Part shown: piece after piece, positions 27,572 to 38,802 of the stretch
Layout: each line of letters begins with the position of its first letter
Position numbering within the stretch: position 1 is the first letter of the stretch
From: Rosenbergiella nectarea
GTDB lineage: Bacteria > Pseudomonadota > Gammaproteobacteria > Enterobacterales > Enterobacteriaceae
Direction of reading: 5' to 3'
Assembly (NCBI RefSeq): GCF_900111105.1
Contig: NZ_FOGC01000009.1
Location: 113,020-177,019, forward strand
DNA length: 64,000 nt
Made by a program: the position numbers and the translations under genes
The notes under the pieces: model-generated
Told to the model about the DNA's origin: nothing
What the model saw: the letters and a program-made list of their open reading frames with translations, nothing else
Database searches by the model: none

Positions 27572-28534
27572 ATGATCAAAAAAATCGGTGTATTGACCAG
27601 CGGGGGAGATGCTCCCGGCATGAATGCGGCTATTCGCGGCGTGGTGCGAGCGGGTCTTGCGGAAGGTTTAGAATTATTTGGCATTTACGACGGCTACCTC
27701 GGTTTGTATGAAGATAGGATGTTGAGCTTAGACCGTTATAGTGTCTCAGACGTGATTAACCGTGGTGGGACTTTTTTGGGTTCTGCACGTTTTCCAGAGT
27801 TTAAGGAAGAAAGTGTTCGCCAAATCGCTATTGAGAATATGCGCAAGCGTGGCCTAGATGCCCTCGTCGTGATTGGCGGAGACGGCTCTTACATGGGAGC
27901 AAAGCGTCTAACTGAAATGGGATTCCCCTGTATTGGTTTACCCGGCACTATCGATAATGATGTGGCTGGTACGGATTACACTATCGGTTATCAAACCGCC
28001 CTCGAAACGGTTGTTGAGGCGATTGACCGTTTGCGTGATACCTCATCTTCCCATCAACGTATCTCGATTGTTGAAGTAATGGGACGCCATTGTGGTGACC
28101 TAACGCTGTCGGCGGCGATTGCTGGAGGATGTGAGTATGTCGTGCTGCCAGAAATTCCTTATACCCGTGAAGAGTTAGTGGCTGAAATCCGCGCAGGTCT
28201 GAAAAAAGGCAAGAAACATGCGATAGTCGCGATCACTGAACTGCTTTGCGACTGTGCTGAACTTGCCAAGTACATTGAGAAAGAGACGGGAAGAGAGACG
28301 CGTGCTACGGTACTTGGTCATATCCAACGCGGCGGAGCACCTTGCGCGTTTGACCGTATTCTTGCATCAAGAATGGGCGCTTATGCGGTAGATTTGTTGC
28401 TGCAAGGATTTGGCGGGCGTTGCGTTGGGGTACAAAATGACCGGATGGTTCATCATGATATTATTGATGCTATCGAGAACATGCGTAGGCCTTTCCGAGG
28501 CGATTTGATGGCGACAGCTAAACGGCTTTATTAA
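27572..28534 (+). CDS. pfkA: 6-phosphofructokinase I
   Basis: 320 residues (E. coli 320). ATP-dependent phosphorylation of fructose-6-phosphate, the committed step of glycolysis. Motifs: [16 protein letters not shown] at the N-terminus, [12 protein letters not shown], catalytic PGTIDNDV, and MGRHCGDL. In E. coli fieF and the cpx genes lie upstream; here the omptin gene does. AGGGGTTGC precedes the ATG. Confidence 0.98.
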   Translation: MIKKIGVLTSGGDAPGMNAAIRGVVRAGLAEGLELFGIYDGYLGLYEDRMLSLDRYSVSDVINRGGTFLGSARFPEFKEESVRQIAIENMRKRGLDALVVIGGDGSYMGAKRLTEMGFPCIGLPGTIDNDVAGTDYTIGYQTALETVVEAIDRLRDTSSSHQRISIVEVMGRHCGDLTLSAAIAGGCEYVVLPEIPYTREELVAEIRAGLKKGKKHAIVAITELLCDCAELAKYIEKETGRETRATVLGHIQRGGAPCAFDRILASRMGAYAVDLLLQGFGGRCVGVQNDRMVHHDIIDAIENMRRPFRGDLMATAKRLY

Positions 28535-28638
28535 TGATTCTAGCTATATGCATTTGAGATATAAAAATATACTTTTTATTCTTTAAACTCTGCAACATCT
28601 CATGTCACTCTACGCGTAATAAACGATAAGGGGTGACT

Positions 28639-29631
28639 ATGAAAAAGTGGCAACTCGGAGTAGGACTACTGATGGTCTCTGCCAGCGTGCTGGCGAAAGA
28701 CTTTCAGTTATTAAATGTTTCTTACGACCCAACCAGAGAGTTTTATGAGCAGTATAATAAAGCTTTCTCGGCTTACTATAAGCAGCAAACCGGTGACAAC
28801 GTGGTCGTTCGTCAGTCACACGGTGGATCGGGTAAACAAGCCACTTCGGTAATCAATGGTATCCGTGCCGATGTTGTCACCCTTGCTTTACAATCTGATG
28901 TCGATGCGATCGCTCAGCGGGGTCGTATTGATCAGCAGTGGCAAAAAAGACTCCCGGATAATTCAGCACCTTATACCTCAACCATCGTTTTCCTGGTCCG
29001 TAAAGGAAATCCAAAAGGGATCCACGACTGGAGTGATCTGATTAAGCCAGGCGTGAATGTTATTACCCCTAATCCTAAGACCTCTGGCGGAGCACGCTGG
29101 AATTATCTTGCAGCATGGGGTTATGCTCTAGATAGCCATCATGGTGATGCTAAGCAAGCCGAAGCTTTTGTGAAAGCATTGTATAAAAATGTTCAGGTCC
29201 AGGACTCCGGTGCGCGAGGCGCAACGAATACCTTTGTTGAACGCGGTATCGGTGATGTCCTGATTGCATGGGAAAATGAGGCCTATTTAGCGGTGAACAA
29301 ACTGAAAAAAGATCAGTTTGAAATTATCACCCCGAAAGAATCTATCCTCGCAGAACCGACGGTTTCCCTAGTGGATAAAGTCGTCGATGAGAAAGGCACC
29401 CGTCCGGTAGCGGAAGCTTATCTGAAGTACCTCTACTCTCCACAAGGACAACAAATCATCGCGCAGAACTATTATCGCCCTCAAGACAAAGCGGTCGAGA
29501 AGCAATATTCAACGGTCTTCAAGCCTCTTCATCTGTTTACGGTTGATGAGAAATTCGGTGGATGGACGAATGCGCAAAAAAACCATTTCAGTGATGGCGG
29601 AACCTACGATCAAATTATGAAGCCGCAATAG
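28639..29631 (+). CDS. sbp: Periplasmic sulfate-binding protein
   Basis: 330 residues with a signal peptide ([19 protein letters not shown], about 19 residues). Mature start [20 protein letters not shown] and the ligand loops [35 protein letters not shown] and [20 protein letters not shown] are those of Sbp. It feeds sulfate to the CysTWA importer. ATG 28639 is chosen because AAGGGG lies just upstream of an earlier GTG (28633), too close for that codon to be used. AT-rich upstream DNA fits CysB control, which I cannot confirm. Confidence 0.97.
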   Translation: MKKWQLGVGLLMVSASVLAKDFQLLNVSYDPTREFYEQYNKAFSAYYKQQTGDNVVVRQSHGGSGKQATSVINGIRADVVTLALQSDVDAIAQRGRIDQQWQKRLPDNSAPYTSTIVFLVRKGNPKGIHDWSDLIKPGVNVITPNPKTSGGARWNYLAAWGYALDSHHGDAKQAEAFVKALYKNVQVQDSGARGATNTFVERGIGDVLIAWENEAYLAVNKLKKDQFEIITPKESILAEPTVSLVDKVVDEKGTRPVAEAYLKYLYSPQGQQIIAQNYYRPQDKAVEKQYSTVFKPLHLFTVDEKFGGWTNAQKNHFSDGGTYDQIMKPQ

Positions 29632-29643
29632 TCGCTGACTTTT

Positions 29644-29681
29644 CGCCGAGAAGTCGTACACTGGGACTACGGTTCTCGGCG
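29644..29681 (+). promoter_or_regulatory. Inverted repeat covering the cdh ribosome-binding site
   Basis: Perfect arms CGCCGAGAA (29644-29652) and TTCTCGGCG (29673-29681) flank a 20-base loop. The right arm contains most of the GGCGGA that should serve cdh, so folding would hide it. It may also act as the 3' end of the sbp mRNA, although no T run follows. Confidence 0.5.
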
Positions 29682-29692
29682 GAATGATTAAC

Positions 29693-30442
29693 ATGAATTG
29701 GGTAGTTATCAAAAGGCTCTGCCTAGTCAGTATTATCGGTATTATGGTTTATGGCACGTGGCGCGGGTACGCGCTTCATCGCAACAGTGATGCATTGTGG
29801 AAGATAGTCAGCCGTCAGTGTGTTCCTCATCAGCAGCAACAACACTCGCCTGCCCCTTGCCAACAGGTCGATCTATCTCAAGCCTATGCTCTGCTGAAAG
29901 ACAAAATAGGCGTTGCCCAGTATTTGTTGATTCCGACCGATAAGGTTTCGGGTATTGAGAGTGATAAGTTATTAGCCGCTACTACGCCCAATTATTTCTC
30001 TTTAGCGTGGTCGCTGATGCCTCAGGTAAGCCAGCGCTTGGAAAAGCCTATACCGAATACCTTACTTTCTCTGGCGATTAATTCGAAATGGGGGAGATCG
30101 CAAAATCAGCTGCATATTCATATGTCCTGCCTACGGGGTGATGTTCGCCAGCGTTTAGCGGAAAAGCAGCAGACGTTAACCGATCAGTGGCAACCGCTGT
30201 TATTACTGAACCATTCCTATTGGGTACGCACACTATCGCTTGAGCAACTTAACTCTCGTTCTTTATTTCAGCGTGTATTTACTGAATTACCCGATATCGA
30301 CCCGAGCAGTGGTAGAGAAGGGATAGCCGTCACAATGCTTGCTGATGGACGGTTGGTGATATTGGTCTTACGCACGAATTGGATGAAGGGAATACTGGGT
30401 TCAGCAGAAGAGTTACAAGACCATCAATGTCACGCAGTATGA
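29693..30442 (+). CDS. cdh: CDP-diacylglycerol pyrophosphatase
   Basis: 249 residues with one N-terminal membrane anchor (VVIKRLCLVSIIGIMVYGTW). It hydrolyses CDP-diacylglycerol to phosphatidate and CMP at the inner membrane. HIT-related motif QLHIHMSCLRGDVR, and conserved LWKIVSRQCVPHQQQ, NYFSLAWSLM, ELQDHQC, as in E. coli Cdh. ATG 29693 is nine bases from GGCGGA; an in-frame ATG at 29684 abuts that site. The order sbp-cdh-tpiA is as in E. coli. Confidence 0.93.
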   Translation: MNWVVIKRLCLVSIIGIMVYGTWRGYALHRNSDALWKIVSRQCVPHQQQQHSPAPCQQVDLSQAYALLKDKIGVAQYLLIPTDKVSGIESDKLLAATTPNYFSLAWSLMPQVSQRLEKPIPNTLLSLAINSKWGRSQNQLHIHMSCLRGDVRQRLAEKQQTLTDQWQPLLLLNHSYWVRTLSLEQLNSRSLFQRVFTELPDIDPSSGREGIAVTMLADGRLVILVLRTNWMKGILGSAEELQDHQCHAV

Positions 30443-30479
30443 AATAAGTATCGCAGCGGGGCTGCGATACTTCCGATCA

Positions 30480-31244
30480 TTATGCTTTCGCCGCCGCGGC
30501 AGCTTTAACGATAACGCTGAAAGCGTCTGCTTTCAGGGAGGCGCCGCCGACCAGCGCACCGTCGATATCGGGCTGACCGAAAAGTTCAGCCGCATTTTTA
30601 TCGTTGACTGAACCGCCGTATTGAATAATGACTTGTTCAGCCACATCACGGCTCTGTTTAGCAATGTGGTCACGAATAAATTTGTGAACGGCTTGTGCTT
30701 GCGCAGGTGTGGCGGATTTACCCGTACCGATAGCCCACACGGGTTCATAGGCAATGACAGCACCAGTGAGCGCGTCAACACCTTGAGCATTGATAACAGC
30801 ATCAATTTGACGTGAACAGACTTCTTCTGTTTTACCCGCTTCATTCTCGGCTTCTGTCTCACCAATACATAAAACCGGGATGAGTCCTTGCTGTTTGACG
30901 ATGGCAAATTTCTCAGCAACCACTTCATCAGTTTCATGATGGTAGGTGCGACGTTCTGAGTGACCCAGAATGACGTAGCGTACGCCGGTGTCTTTCAGCA
31001 TGTCTGCAGAGGTCTCACCGGTAAAAGCTCCCGAAAGGTTCACATCGATATTTTGCGCACCAACACCGATATCACTGCCTTCAACGGCAGCAACGGCTTG
31101 GGCCAAATACAGAGCCGGTGGGGCGATAACGACTTTACATCCCTGTACTTCTGCAAGGGCTGTACGCAGACCACTGATTAAGTCCGCAGTAAGTTGTCTA
31201 CTACCATTAAGCTTCCAATTACCCATTACTAATGGATGTCGCAT
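30480..31244 (-). CDS. tpiA: Triose-phosphate isomerase
   Basis: 254 residues, TIM barrel. Catalytic lysine in MGNWKLNGS, histidine in LGHSERR and glutamate in [11 protein letters not shown]; phosphate loop YGGSVNDKN and GALVGGASL. It interconverts dihydroxyacetone phosphate and glyceraldehyde-3-phosphate. Highly biased codon use. Confidence 0.98.
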   Translation of the reverse strand: MRHPLVMGNWKLNGSRQLTADLISGLRTALAEVQGCKVVIAPPALYLAQAVAAVEGSDIGVGAQNIDVNLSGAFTGETSADMLKDTGVRYVILGHSERRTYHHETDEVVAEKFAIVKQQGLIPVLCIGETEAENEAGKTEEVCSRQIDAVINAQGVDALTGAVIAYEPVWAIGTGKSATPAQAQAVHKFIRDHIAKQSRDVAEQVIIQYGGSVNDKNAAELFGQPDIDGALVGGASLKADAFSVIVKAAAAAKA

Positions 31245-31360
31245 GCTTTCCTCCGCATTACGCGCTTGAGTAAAATGCTATTACGCCGGGGTAATAGCGT
31301 CTAAGTTCACTATAAACCGTGTCGAAGCCCCCAACTTGCGTAGGATCACAAACCGGTGGA

Positions 31361-31948
31361 TCATTTGGTCTCACTGAGTATCAATTTAACGGGTTCTGCG
31401 GCAAAGGTCATGCCCCCTTCACCCTTATCAGATAAAATATATCGCACTGCGCCTTCATTCGATAGCGTATAGGCTTTCCCTTTTCCCACCGTCAGCAATT
31501 GTTCCAAATGTTCGCGACACTGTTTAGTGGTAAGTTGTGGTGAGAAAAAGTGAATAATATTGGTGATATAGCTCATGGCTTGCTGGCGAGAGGCTGTGGC
31601 TTGATTTCCAGGCACGGGCAGCCAAGTGAGCTGTATCGATTTTATTTTTGCTGTCCCCACTTCTAATACGGTCGAGGCATAAACCGTTTCACTGATTTTT
31701 GTCGCCGCAATCGTCACCAATTTCTGCATCGCCCCCGTTTTGATGGCGCGAAATTCTTGTAGAGGCGTGGCCGTAAACAGCTGGCTGTACTGTTGGCGAA
31801 ACTGAGTGATCGTCAGTTCGAAGGTTGGGGCATCTGGCGATAGGTAGGGGGCCGTTTCCGGTAACGGCATTGATACGGGGTGCGCATTAACCTGATTGGT
31901 TAGCCCGCTAGTAAGTAGAATCAGGGTAAAATAAGCGGCGTATCGCAT
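31361..31948 (-). CDS. yiiQ: DUF1454 family periplasmic protein YiiQ
   Basis: 195 residues with a signal peptide (MRYAAYFTLILLTSGLTNQVNA, about 22 residues). Sections APYLSPDAPTFELTITQFRQ, LQEFRAI, STVLEVGTAKIKSIQLTWLPV and GGMTFAAEPVKLILSE match E. coli YiiQ. Function is unknown. It follows fpr by nine bases and is probably co-transcribed with glpX-fpr. Confidence 0.9.
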   Translation of the reverse strand: MRYAAYFTLILLTSGLTNQVNAHPVSMPLPETAPYLSPDAPTFELTITQFRQQYSQLFTATPLQEFRAIKTGAMQKLVTIAATKISETVYASTVLEVGTAKIKSIQLTWLPVPGNQATASRQQAMSYITNIIHFFSPQLTTKQCREHLEQLLTVGKGKAYTLSNEGAVRYILSDKGEGGMTFAAEPVKLILSETK

Positions 31949-31957
31949 GCTATGCCC

Positions 31958-32704
31958 TTACCAATAGTGTTCGCTGGTGAGTTGACCGGGTTTCCTGCGA
32001 AGATGCTTACGCAGCCCTCGTTGCTCTTTGAGATACTTTTGTGTTTCTCTCACCATCTCCGGATTACCACAGATCATAACATGGCTCTGTTCGGCTGAGA
32101 TACGAGTCTTTACCGCGTCCTCTAGCGTGCCGTCGGCCAGTAATGCCGGGACACGACCCCGTAAACTTCCCGCTGATTCCTCTCGGCTTACGACCGTTTG
32201 AATACGTAGTTTATCGCCATAGCGTTGCTGGAGTTTTTCGAACAGTGGTACGTAACTTAGGTCGGCAGCATAACGGGCGGCATGGACCAGAACAATCGTC
32301 TCGAATCGTTCGAGATCGTCACCTTGTTCCAAAATAGAGAGATAGGGGCCGATAGCGGTCCCGGTCGCAATCATCCACAGCTCTTTAGCGTCGGGTACTT
32401 CTTCCAATACAAAATATCCGGCAGCCTCTTCCGTCACTAATACTTCGTCACCAGGTTTAAGTGATAACAGTGCTGGGCTTAGGCGTCCTTCGGGAACATG
32501 GACAAGATAAAACTCAAGGGGAGTTTGACTCGGTGCATTGACATAGGAATAGGCCCGCTGAACGGTCTCACCCTCAATAGTCAGGCTAAGTTTAGCAAAT
32601 TGTCCAGCAGTAAAGGGCGCGATGGGCGCATCGACAATTAAACTAAAAAGGGTGTCGGTCCACGCCTTAACCTCAATAATTTTTCCTGTACACCATACCG
32701 CCAT
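31958..32704 (-). CDS. fpr: Ferredoxin/flavodoxin-NADP+ reductase
   Basis: 248 residues (E. coli 248). FAD-binding RAYSYVNAPS, NADP-binding GTAIGPYLSILEQGDDLERF, CGNPEMVRETQ and C-terminal HYW. It reduces flavodoxin and ferredoxin with NADPH and belongs to the SoxRS response in E. coli. A GGAGG lies five bases before ATG 32704 (two before an ATG one codon earlier). Its first 32 bases overlap the end of glpX, unlike in E. coli. Confidence 0.97.
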   Translation of the reverse strand: MAVWCTGKIIEVKAWTDTLFSLIVDAPIAPFTAGQFAKLSLTIEGETVQRAYSYVNAPSQTPLEFYLVHVPEGRLSPALLSLKPGDEVLVTEEAAGYFVLEEVPDAKELWMIATGTAIGPYLSILEQGDDLERFETIVLVHAARYAADLSYVPLFEKLQQRYGDKLRIQTVVSREESAGSLRGRVPALLADGTLEDAVKTRISAEQSHVMICGNPEMVRETQKYLKEQRGLRKHLRRKPGQLTSEHYW

Positions 32705-33716
32705 CATTGCCTCCAGTTGGTAAATATTTTGTTGTTATCGGGTCAGGGGTAGTGACCGTTTTAATCCATTGCTGGGTCTGACGTTGACCATCAATGACTA
32801 CACTATGCGTCGTTATCGACGACTCAGAGGCCGCAACGCCTTTAAGTAAATCACCATCGGTAATTCCTGTTGCGCTGAATAACACATTGTCGCTTTTGGC
32901 AAGATCGTCTAGTCGGAGCACTTGCCCCAGCGTGAGTCCCATTGCTTGGCAACGCGTTGTTTCCTCGCGGCTTGCAAGGCAATGCTCAGCGCTGCTGCCT
33001 TTAACCTGTTCGCGGGTGAGTAAGCGAGCGTGCATATCGCCCCCCAATGCCCGGATGGCCGCAGCAGAAATAACACCTTCTGGTGCGCCACCGATACCGT
33101 ACATGACATCTATCGGTTGGTCAGGAAAGCAGGTCAGTAAAGACGCGGAGACATCGCCATCGGGAAAAGTAAAAACGCGAACCCCTAATTGATAAAGGGC
33201 GGCGATAACCGGAGCATGGCGTGGCTTGTCGAGGATAGATACCGTTAAGTCAGAGAGATTTTTTTGTAGCGCTTGGCTAATACGTCGCAGGTTGTCTTCA
33301 AGAGAGAGATGGAGATCGATAACGCCTTTTGCCGCAGGACCCACAATCAACTTTTCCATGTACATGTCCGGGGCATGCAGCAGCGTTCCCGCTTCCGCCA
33401 CCGCCATCACCGACAAAGCATTACCTTGACCGAACGCCGTCATTCTAGTGCCTTCTATCGGATCGACTGCGATATCGACTTGCAGGTCAGACGATTGCCC
33501 GACTTTTTCCCCGATATAAAGCATAGGGGCGTTGTCAATTTCGCCTTCGCCAATCACAATCGTTCCGTCAATGGGCATCGCATTGAGTTGCTGGCGCATC
33601 GCTGTCACCGCTGCACCGTCTGCGAGATTTTTATCGCCTCGCCCGAGCCACTCGAAACCGGCGATTGCCGCTGCTTCGGTGACGCGATTAAATTGTTGCG
33701 TGAGTGTGTGTTTCAT
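32673..33716 (-). CDS. glpX: Fructose-1,6-bisphosphatase class II
   Basis: 347 residues (E. coli 336). Metal and phosphate-binding motifs GEGEIDNAPMLYIGEKVG, DIAVDPIEGTR, YMEKLIVGPAAKG, DGDVSASLLTC and YGIGGAPEGV are intact. It makes fructose-6-phosphate for gluconeogenesis and is in the glp regulon of E. coli. The C-terminus (TTKYLPTGGNDGGMVYRKNY) is unlike the E. coli tail and runs across the fpr ribosome site and start, in a different frame. Confidence 0.96.
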   Translation of the reverse strand: MKHTLTQQFNRVTEAAAIAGFEWLGRGDKNLADGAAVTAMRQQLNAMPIDGTIVIGEGEIDNAPMLYIGEKVGQSSDLQVDIAVDPIEGTRMTAFGQGNALSVMAVAEAGTLLHAPDMYMEKLIVGPAAKGVIDLHLSLEDNLRRISQALQKNLSDLTVSILDKPRHAPVIAALYQLGVRVFTFPDGDVSASLLTCFPDQPIDVMYGIGGAPEGVISAAAIRALGGDMHARLLTREQVKGSSAEHCLASREETTRCQAMGLTLGQVLRLDDLAKSDNVLFSATGITDGDLLKGVAASESSITTHSVVIDGQRQTQQWIKTVTTPDPITTKYLPTGGNDGGMVYRKNY

Positions 33717-33769
33717 ACTGAGTCATTAGGTTAGTCAGAGAAAACAGGGACTCAGTGTATCATAGCGAG

Positions 33770-33829
33770 AAAAGGGGAGGGATGCCCCCTGCAAAGCGCA
33801 GGAGGCAGTGAGTGCTATTGTTTAGCACT
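33770..33829 (-). terminator. Double hairpin downstream of glpK
   Basis: Read on the minus strand, hairpin one has arms AGTGCTA/TAGCACT (33811-33829) and hairpin two has arms TGCCTCCTGC/GCAGGGGGCA (33783-33807, one mismatch), followed by TCCCTCCCCTTTT. It should attenuate transcription from glpFK into glpX. Confidence 0.65.
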
Positions 33830-33836
33830 CTGCGTG

Positions 33837-35357
<1,521 letters not shown>

Positions 35358-35373
35358 CTATTCGCCGTGAAGT

Positions 35374-36225
35374 TTATACTTTACGTTCTTGTACAGTGGC
35401 CTTTTCAGCAGTGATTGGCTCGGGTTCGACTTTTACTGCTAAGGGAAGATGGCGGCCAATCAGGGTCCGATATAACAGTGCGCCGACTAATGCGCCAACA
35501 ATTGGGGCAAATATTGGGACCAAGAAATAAGGGACGTCTTTACCACCGGTCAGGGCCAAATGTCCCCATCCCGCTAAATCTGCAAACAGTTTAGGGCCGA
35601 AGTCACGGGCAGGGTTCAGGGCAAAGCCGGTCAGTGGACCGAAGGCGGCTCCAATCGCGGCAACCAGTAAACCAATTAATAGTGGTGCTAAAGGCCCGCG
35701 AGGGATGCCGTTACCATCGTCAGTCAAGCCCATGATGACGCCCATTAACACTGCAGTGATGGTCATCTCAATCAAGAAAGCTTGAGCGATAGAGAGATGC
35801 GCATCGGGATAGGTTGAGAAGATCCCCGCCATAGGTAAGCTGTCTAAGGTGCCACGAACGATATGGTGAGTCTGTTCGTAGTCGATAAAGAGGCTTTGGT
35901 ACAACCCGTAAACTAAGGCAGCAGAACAGAAGGCTCCCGCTGTTTGCGCGAAGATATAAGGGAAGAGCTTACGGGCTTCGAAGTTGCCGAACACACATAA
36001 TGCAATGCTGACGGCAGGGTTGAGGTGAGCGCCTGATACGCCAGCACTGACGTAAGCGCCCATCGCAACGGCAAGACCCCAGACGATGCTGATTTCCCAT
36101 TGACCAAAATTGGCACCGGCCAATTTCAGCGCAGAGACACAACCGACGCCAAAAAAGATAATTAAGCCAGTTCCTATAAATTCTGCAATACACTGACCAG
36201 TGAGCGTGGTGGTTGATGTACTCAT
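35374..36225 (-). CDS. glpF: Glycerol facilitator aquaporin
   Basis: 283 residues, six membrane spans and two half-helices with the pore motifs LNPAVS and LNPARD, as in GlpF. It lets glycerol enter across the inner membrane. ATG 36225 gives the family N-terminus; the in-frame upstream stretch has no support. First gene of glpFK(X), with a GlpR core operator upstream. Confidence 0.97.
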   Translation of the reverse strand: MSTSTTTLTGQCIAEFIGTGLIIFFGVGCVSALKLAGANFGQWEISIVWGLAVAMGAYVSAGVSGAHLNPAVSIALCVFGNFEARKLFPYIFAQTAGAFCSAALVYGLYQSLFIDYEQTHHIVRGTLDSLPMAGIFSTYPDAHLSIAQAFLIEMTITAVLMGVIMGLTDDGNGIPRGPLAPLLIGLLVAAIGAAFGPLTGFALNPARDFGPKLFADLAGWGHLALTGGKDVPYFLVPIFAPIVGALVGALLYRTLIGRHLPLAVKVEPEPITAEKATVQERKV

Positions 36226-36565
36226 AGCGTATTCCTTGACGGAGAGAGAGACAGTATTTGAGTTTTGCAAAAACCTCAAATGTATTTTTCTTGTGAATTT
36301 ATCGTTAACGAAAAAAAACGCAAAATACCGCACTCAAAAAATGTGTACTTGGTCAAAAAAAATGCGCGTTTCCGCATATTCTCTTTTCCTTTTACCCTTT
36401 TTACGGTGAAAAAAAAGAACAGACTACTCTTGAAGTTGTTTCCCCTCTGGACTTGCACCGCTGGCCTCCATACAATCGGATTATCAGCGCGGCTTTATAA
36501 TGTATCATTGCGATACATTGAAGGATGCGGTTATCAACGCCTTGCGTTAATTGGAGATAGTAACA
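36226..36565. other. Divergent control region glpF / zapB
   Basis: 340 bases. The glpF side is very A-rich on the plus strand and holds the GlpR core. The zapB side has a -10 TATAAT (36496-36501) whose last bases merge into a perfect dyad AATGTATC-ATTGC-GATACATT (36499-36519), placed at the expected transcription start. No -35 is obvious. Confidence 0.55.
36297..36316. promoter_or_regulatory. GlpR operator core upstream of glpF
   Basis: The perfect palindrome TCGTTAACGA (36302-36311) equals the core of the GlpR consensus (TCGWTAACGA); the outer ATG/CAT flanks are degenerate. It lies 77-86 bases before the glpF start. Nearby TTGTGAATTT is a possible but weak CRP half-site. Confidence 0.65.
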
Positions 36566-36805
36566 ATGTCATTTGAAATGTTTGAGAAATTGGAAGCGAA
36601 AGTACAGCAGGCGATTGACACCATTACCCTGCTACAAATGGAAATTGAAGAATTGAAAGAGCAAAATAGTGCCCTTAAGCAAGATGCTCAACAAGCGGTC
36701 GGTAATCACGAGTCACTCACCCGTGAAAATCAACAGCTAAAAGAAGAGCAAACGCAGTGGCAAGAGCGTTTACGTGCTCTGCTCGGTAAGATGGAAGAAG
36801 TATAA
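36566..36805 (+). CDS. zapB: Cell division factor ZapB
   Basis: 79 residues, entirely coiled coil with heptads ([20 protein letters not shown] and EIEELKEQ), ending [15 protein letters not shown] as in E. coli. ZapB joins the Z ring through ZapA and links it to MatP and the terminus. GGAGA eight bases before ATG 36566 sets the start; an upstream TTG frame is not needed. Confidence 0.96.
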   Translation: MSFEMFEKLEAKVQQAIDTITLLQMEIEELKEQNSALKQDAQQAVGNHESLTRENQQLKEEQTQWQERLRALLGKMEEV

Positions 36806-36845
36806 GAAAATGGGCGGGCAGTATGACTGTCCGCCGTTGCGACCA

Positions 36846-37334
36846 TTACTCGTCTTCCGTTAATGGTGTATCAGAGAGGATAATACCGGTGTTGTCGGCA
36901 TAAACATAATCGCCTGAGAAAAAGGTGACGCCGCCGAAATTGACTCGAATATCACTTTCGCCCGCACCCTCGCCAGAAGCACCCGCCGGAATGGCTGCGA
37001 TGGCTTGAATGCCGATATCACACTCTGCCAGTTCGTCAACTTGGCGCACAGAGCCATATAGAATAATCCCTTCCCAATGGTTACTGGCTGCAAGTTGGGC
37101 TAGTTGGGCATCCACTAACCCGCGTCTAACCGAGCCGCCACCATCTACAAGTAAAACTTTCCCTGAGCCATCTTCTTCAAGTAGATCGTAGAGTAGCCCA
37201 TTATCTTCGAAACATTTTACTGTTGTGATCTGTCCACCAAAAGAGGTACGTCCCCCAAAGTTAGAGAAAAGAGGTTCAACCACGTTGACTTCTTCATGGT
37301 AGATATCACAGAGTTCGGAAGTATCATATTTCAT
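36846..37334 (-). CDS. rraA: Regulator of RNase E activity A
   Basis: 162 residues (E. coli 161). [47 protein letters not shown] and DNTGIILSD are family landmarks. RraA binds the C-terminal half of RNase E and damps RNA decay. ATG 37334 matches the E. coli N-terminus [12 protein letters not shown]. In E. coli menA lies between rraA and hslU; it is absent here. Confidence 0.96.
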   Translation of the reverse strand: MKYDTSELCDIYHEEVNVVEPLFSNFGGRTSFGGQITTVKCFEDNGLLYDLLEEDGSGKVLLVDGGGSVRRGLVDAQLAQLAASNHWEGIILYGSVRQVDELAECDIGIQAIAAIPAGASGEGAGESDIRVNFGGVTFFSGDYVYADNTGIILSDTPLTEDE

Positions 37335-37426
37335 AGTCGTTTCATCTGGTTGCCAGAGGTAGACCAAGTATATCTCTTTCTCAGTGTTGCGGCAAAGTTC
37401 TTGGGGAAGGTCGGGCGTAAGGAGAG

Positions 37427-37457
37427 CGTTACCCAAAGCAAGTCGCTCTGGGTAACG
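37427..37457 (-). terminator. Stem-loop downstream of hslU
   Basis: Perfect nine-base arms CGTTACCCA (37427-37435) and TGGGTAACG (37449-37457) lie just past the hslU stop. No strong T run follows. It occupies the point where menA begins in E. coli. Confidence 0.5.
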
Positions 37458-37464
37458 GGACGGG

Positions 37465-38799
37465 TTATAGTATGAAGCGGCTTAAATCTTCATCTGCAAC
37501 GAGTACATCTAAGTGCTTGCTGACGTAGTCCGCATCAATCGTAACGGCCTCACCGGAGCGATCGCTCGCTTCGAAGGAGATATCTTCTACCAGCTTCTCT
37601 AATACGGTATAGAGTCGACGCGCACCAATGTTTTCGGTGGTTTCGTTGACCTGCCATGCCGCTTCGGCAATGCGTCGGATCCCATCATCGGTGAAATCGA
37701 TATTCACCCCCTCAGTTCCCATTAACGCCTTGTACTGAACCGTCACGGAGGCGGTTGGTTCAGTCAAGATACGCTCGAAATCATTGACCGTTAGGGCCTG
37801 TAATTCGACGCGAATAGGCAGACGTCCTTGTAATTCAGGGATAAGATCAGACGGGCTAGCCACTTGGAAGGCCCCTGATGCGATAAACAGGATATGGTCA
37901 GTTTTTACCGTACCGTGCTTAGTCGAGACAGTACACCCCTCAACAAGCGGTAGTAAGTCGCGTTGTACCCCTTCGCGGGATACGTCAGGACCAGATGATT
38001 GCCCGCCACGCTTACAGATTTTATCGATTTCATCGATAAAGACGATACCGTGCTGCTCAACCGCCTCGATGGCTTGTTGTTTTAGCTCTTCCGGGTTGAC
38101 TAGACGTGCGGCTTCTTCTTCAATTAGCAATTTCTTTGCTTCTTTGATTTTCAGCTTACGCGATTTCTGCTTCTGGTTACCCATGTTTTGGAACATGGAT
38201 TGAAGCTGATTAGTCATCTCTTCCATACCAGGAGGTGCCATAATCTCGACATCCATCGGGGATGCGGCTAGATCGATCTCGATCTCTTTATCGTCTAGCT
38301 GTCCTTCGCGTAGTTTTTTACGGAAAGATTGGCGGGTTGACGACTCTTCTTGTGAGCCTTCAGATTGTCCCCAGTTATTTTTCGCTGGTGGGATCAGGAC
38401 ATCAAGGATGCGGTCTTCAGCGTGTTCGACTGCACGCGCTTTATTTTTCTCGATGGCCTGCGAACGTACCATTTTCACAGCTGCTTCGGTTAAATCACGA
38501 ATAATGGAGTCGACTTCTTTACCGACATAACCCACTTCCGTAAATTTAGTGGCCTCGACTTTTATAAACGGCGCATTGGCAAGCTTAGCGAGGCGGCGAG
38601 CAATTTCTGTTTTACCTACGCCGGTTGGACCGATCATTAAGATATTTTTCGGTGTGACTTCATGGCGCAGCTCATCATTAAGCTGCATACGACGCCACCG
38701 GTTACGGAGTGCGATCGAGACCGCGCGTTTAGCGTTATCTTGGCCAATAATGAACCGATTTAGTTCACTGACGATTTCGCGAGGAGTCATTTCAGACAT
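37465..38799 (-). CDS. hslU: ATPase subunit of HslUV protease
   Basis: 444 residues (E. coli 443). Walker [18 protein letters not shown] pore loop, inserted I domain (about 110-240), Walker B FIDEIDKI, and the C-terminal tail SRFIL that docks in HslV. It unfolds substrates for HslV. It starts three bases after the hslV stop. Confidence 0.98.
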   Translation of the reverse strand: MSEMTPREIVSELNRFIIGQDNAKRAVSIALRNRWRRMQLNDELRHEVTPKNILMIGPTGVGKTEIARRLAKLANAPFIKVEATKFTEVGYVGKEVDSIIRDLTEAAVKMVRSQAIEKNKARAVEHAEDRILDVLIPPAKNNWGQSEGSQEESSTRQSFRKKLREGQLDDKEIEIDLAASPMDVEIMAPPGMEEMTNQLQSMFQNMGNQKQKSRKLKIKEAKKLLIEEEAARLVNPEELKQQAIEAVEQHGIVFIDEIDKICKRGGQSSGPDVSREGVQRDLLPLVEGCTVSTKHGTVKTDHILFIASGAFQVASPSDLIPELQGRLPIRVELQALTVNDFERILTEPTASVTVQYKALMGTEGVNIDFTDDGIRRIAEAAWQVNETTENIGARRLYTVLEKLVEDISFEASDRSGEAVTIDADYVSKHLDVLVADEDLSRFIL

Positions 38800-38802
38800 A
38801 AC

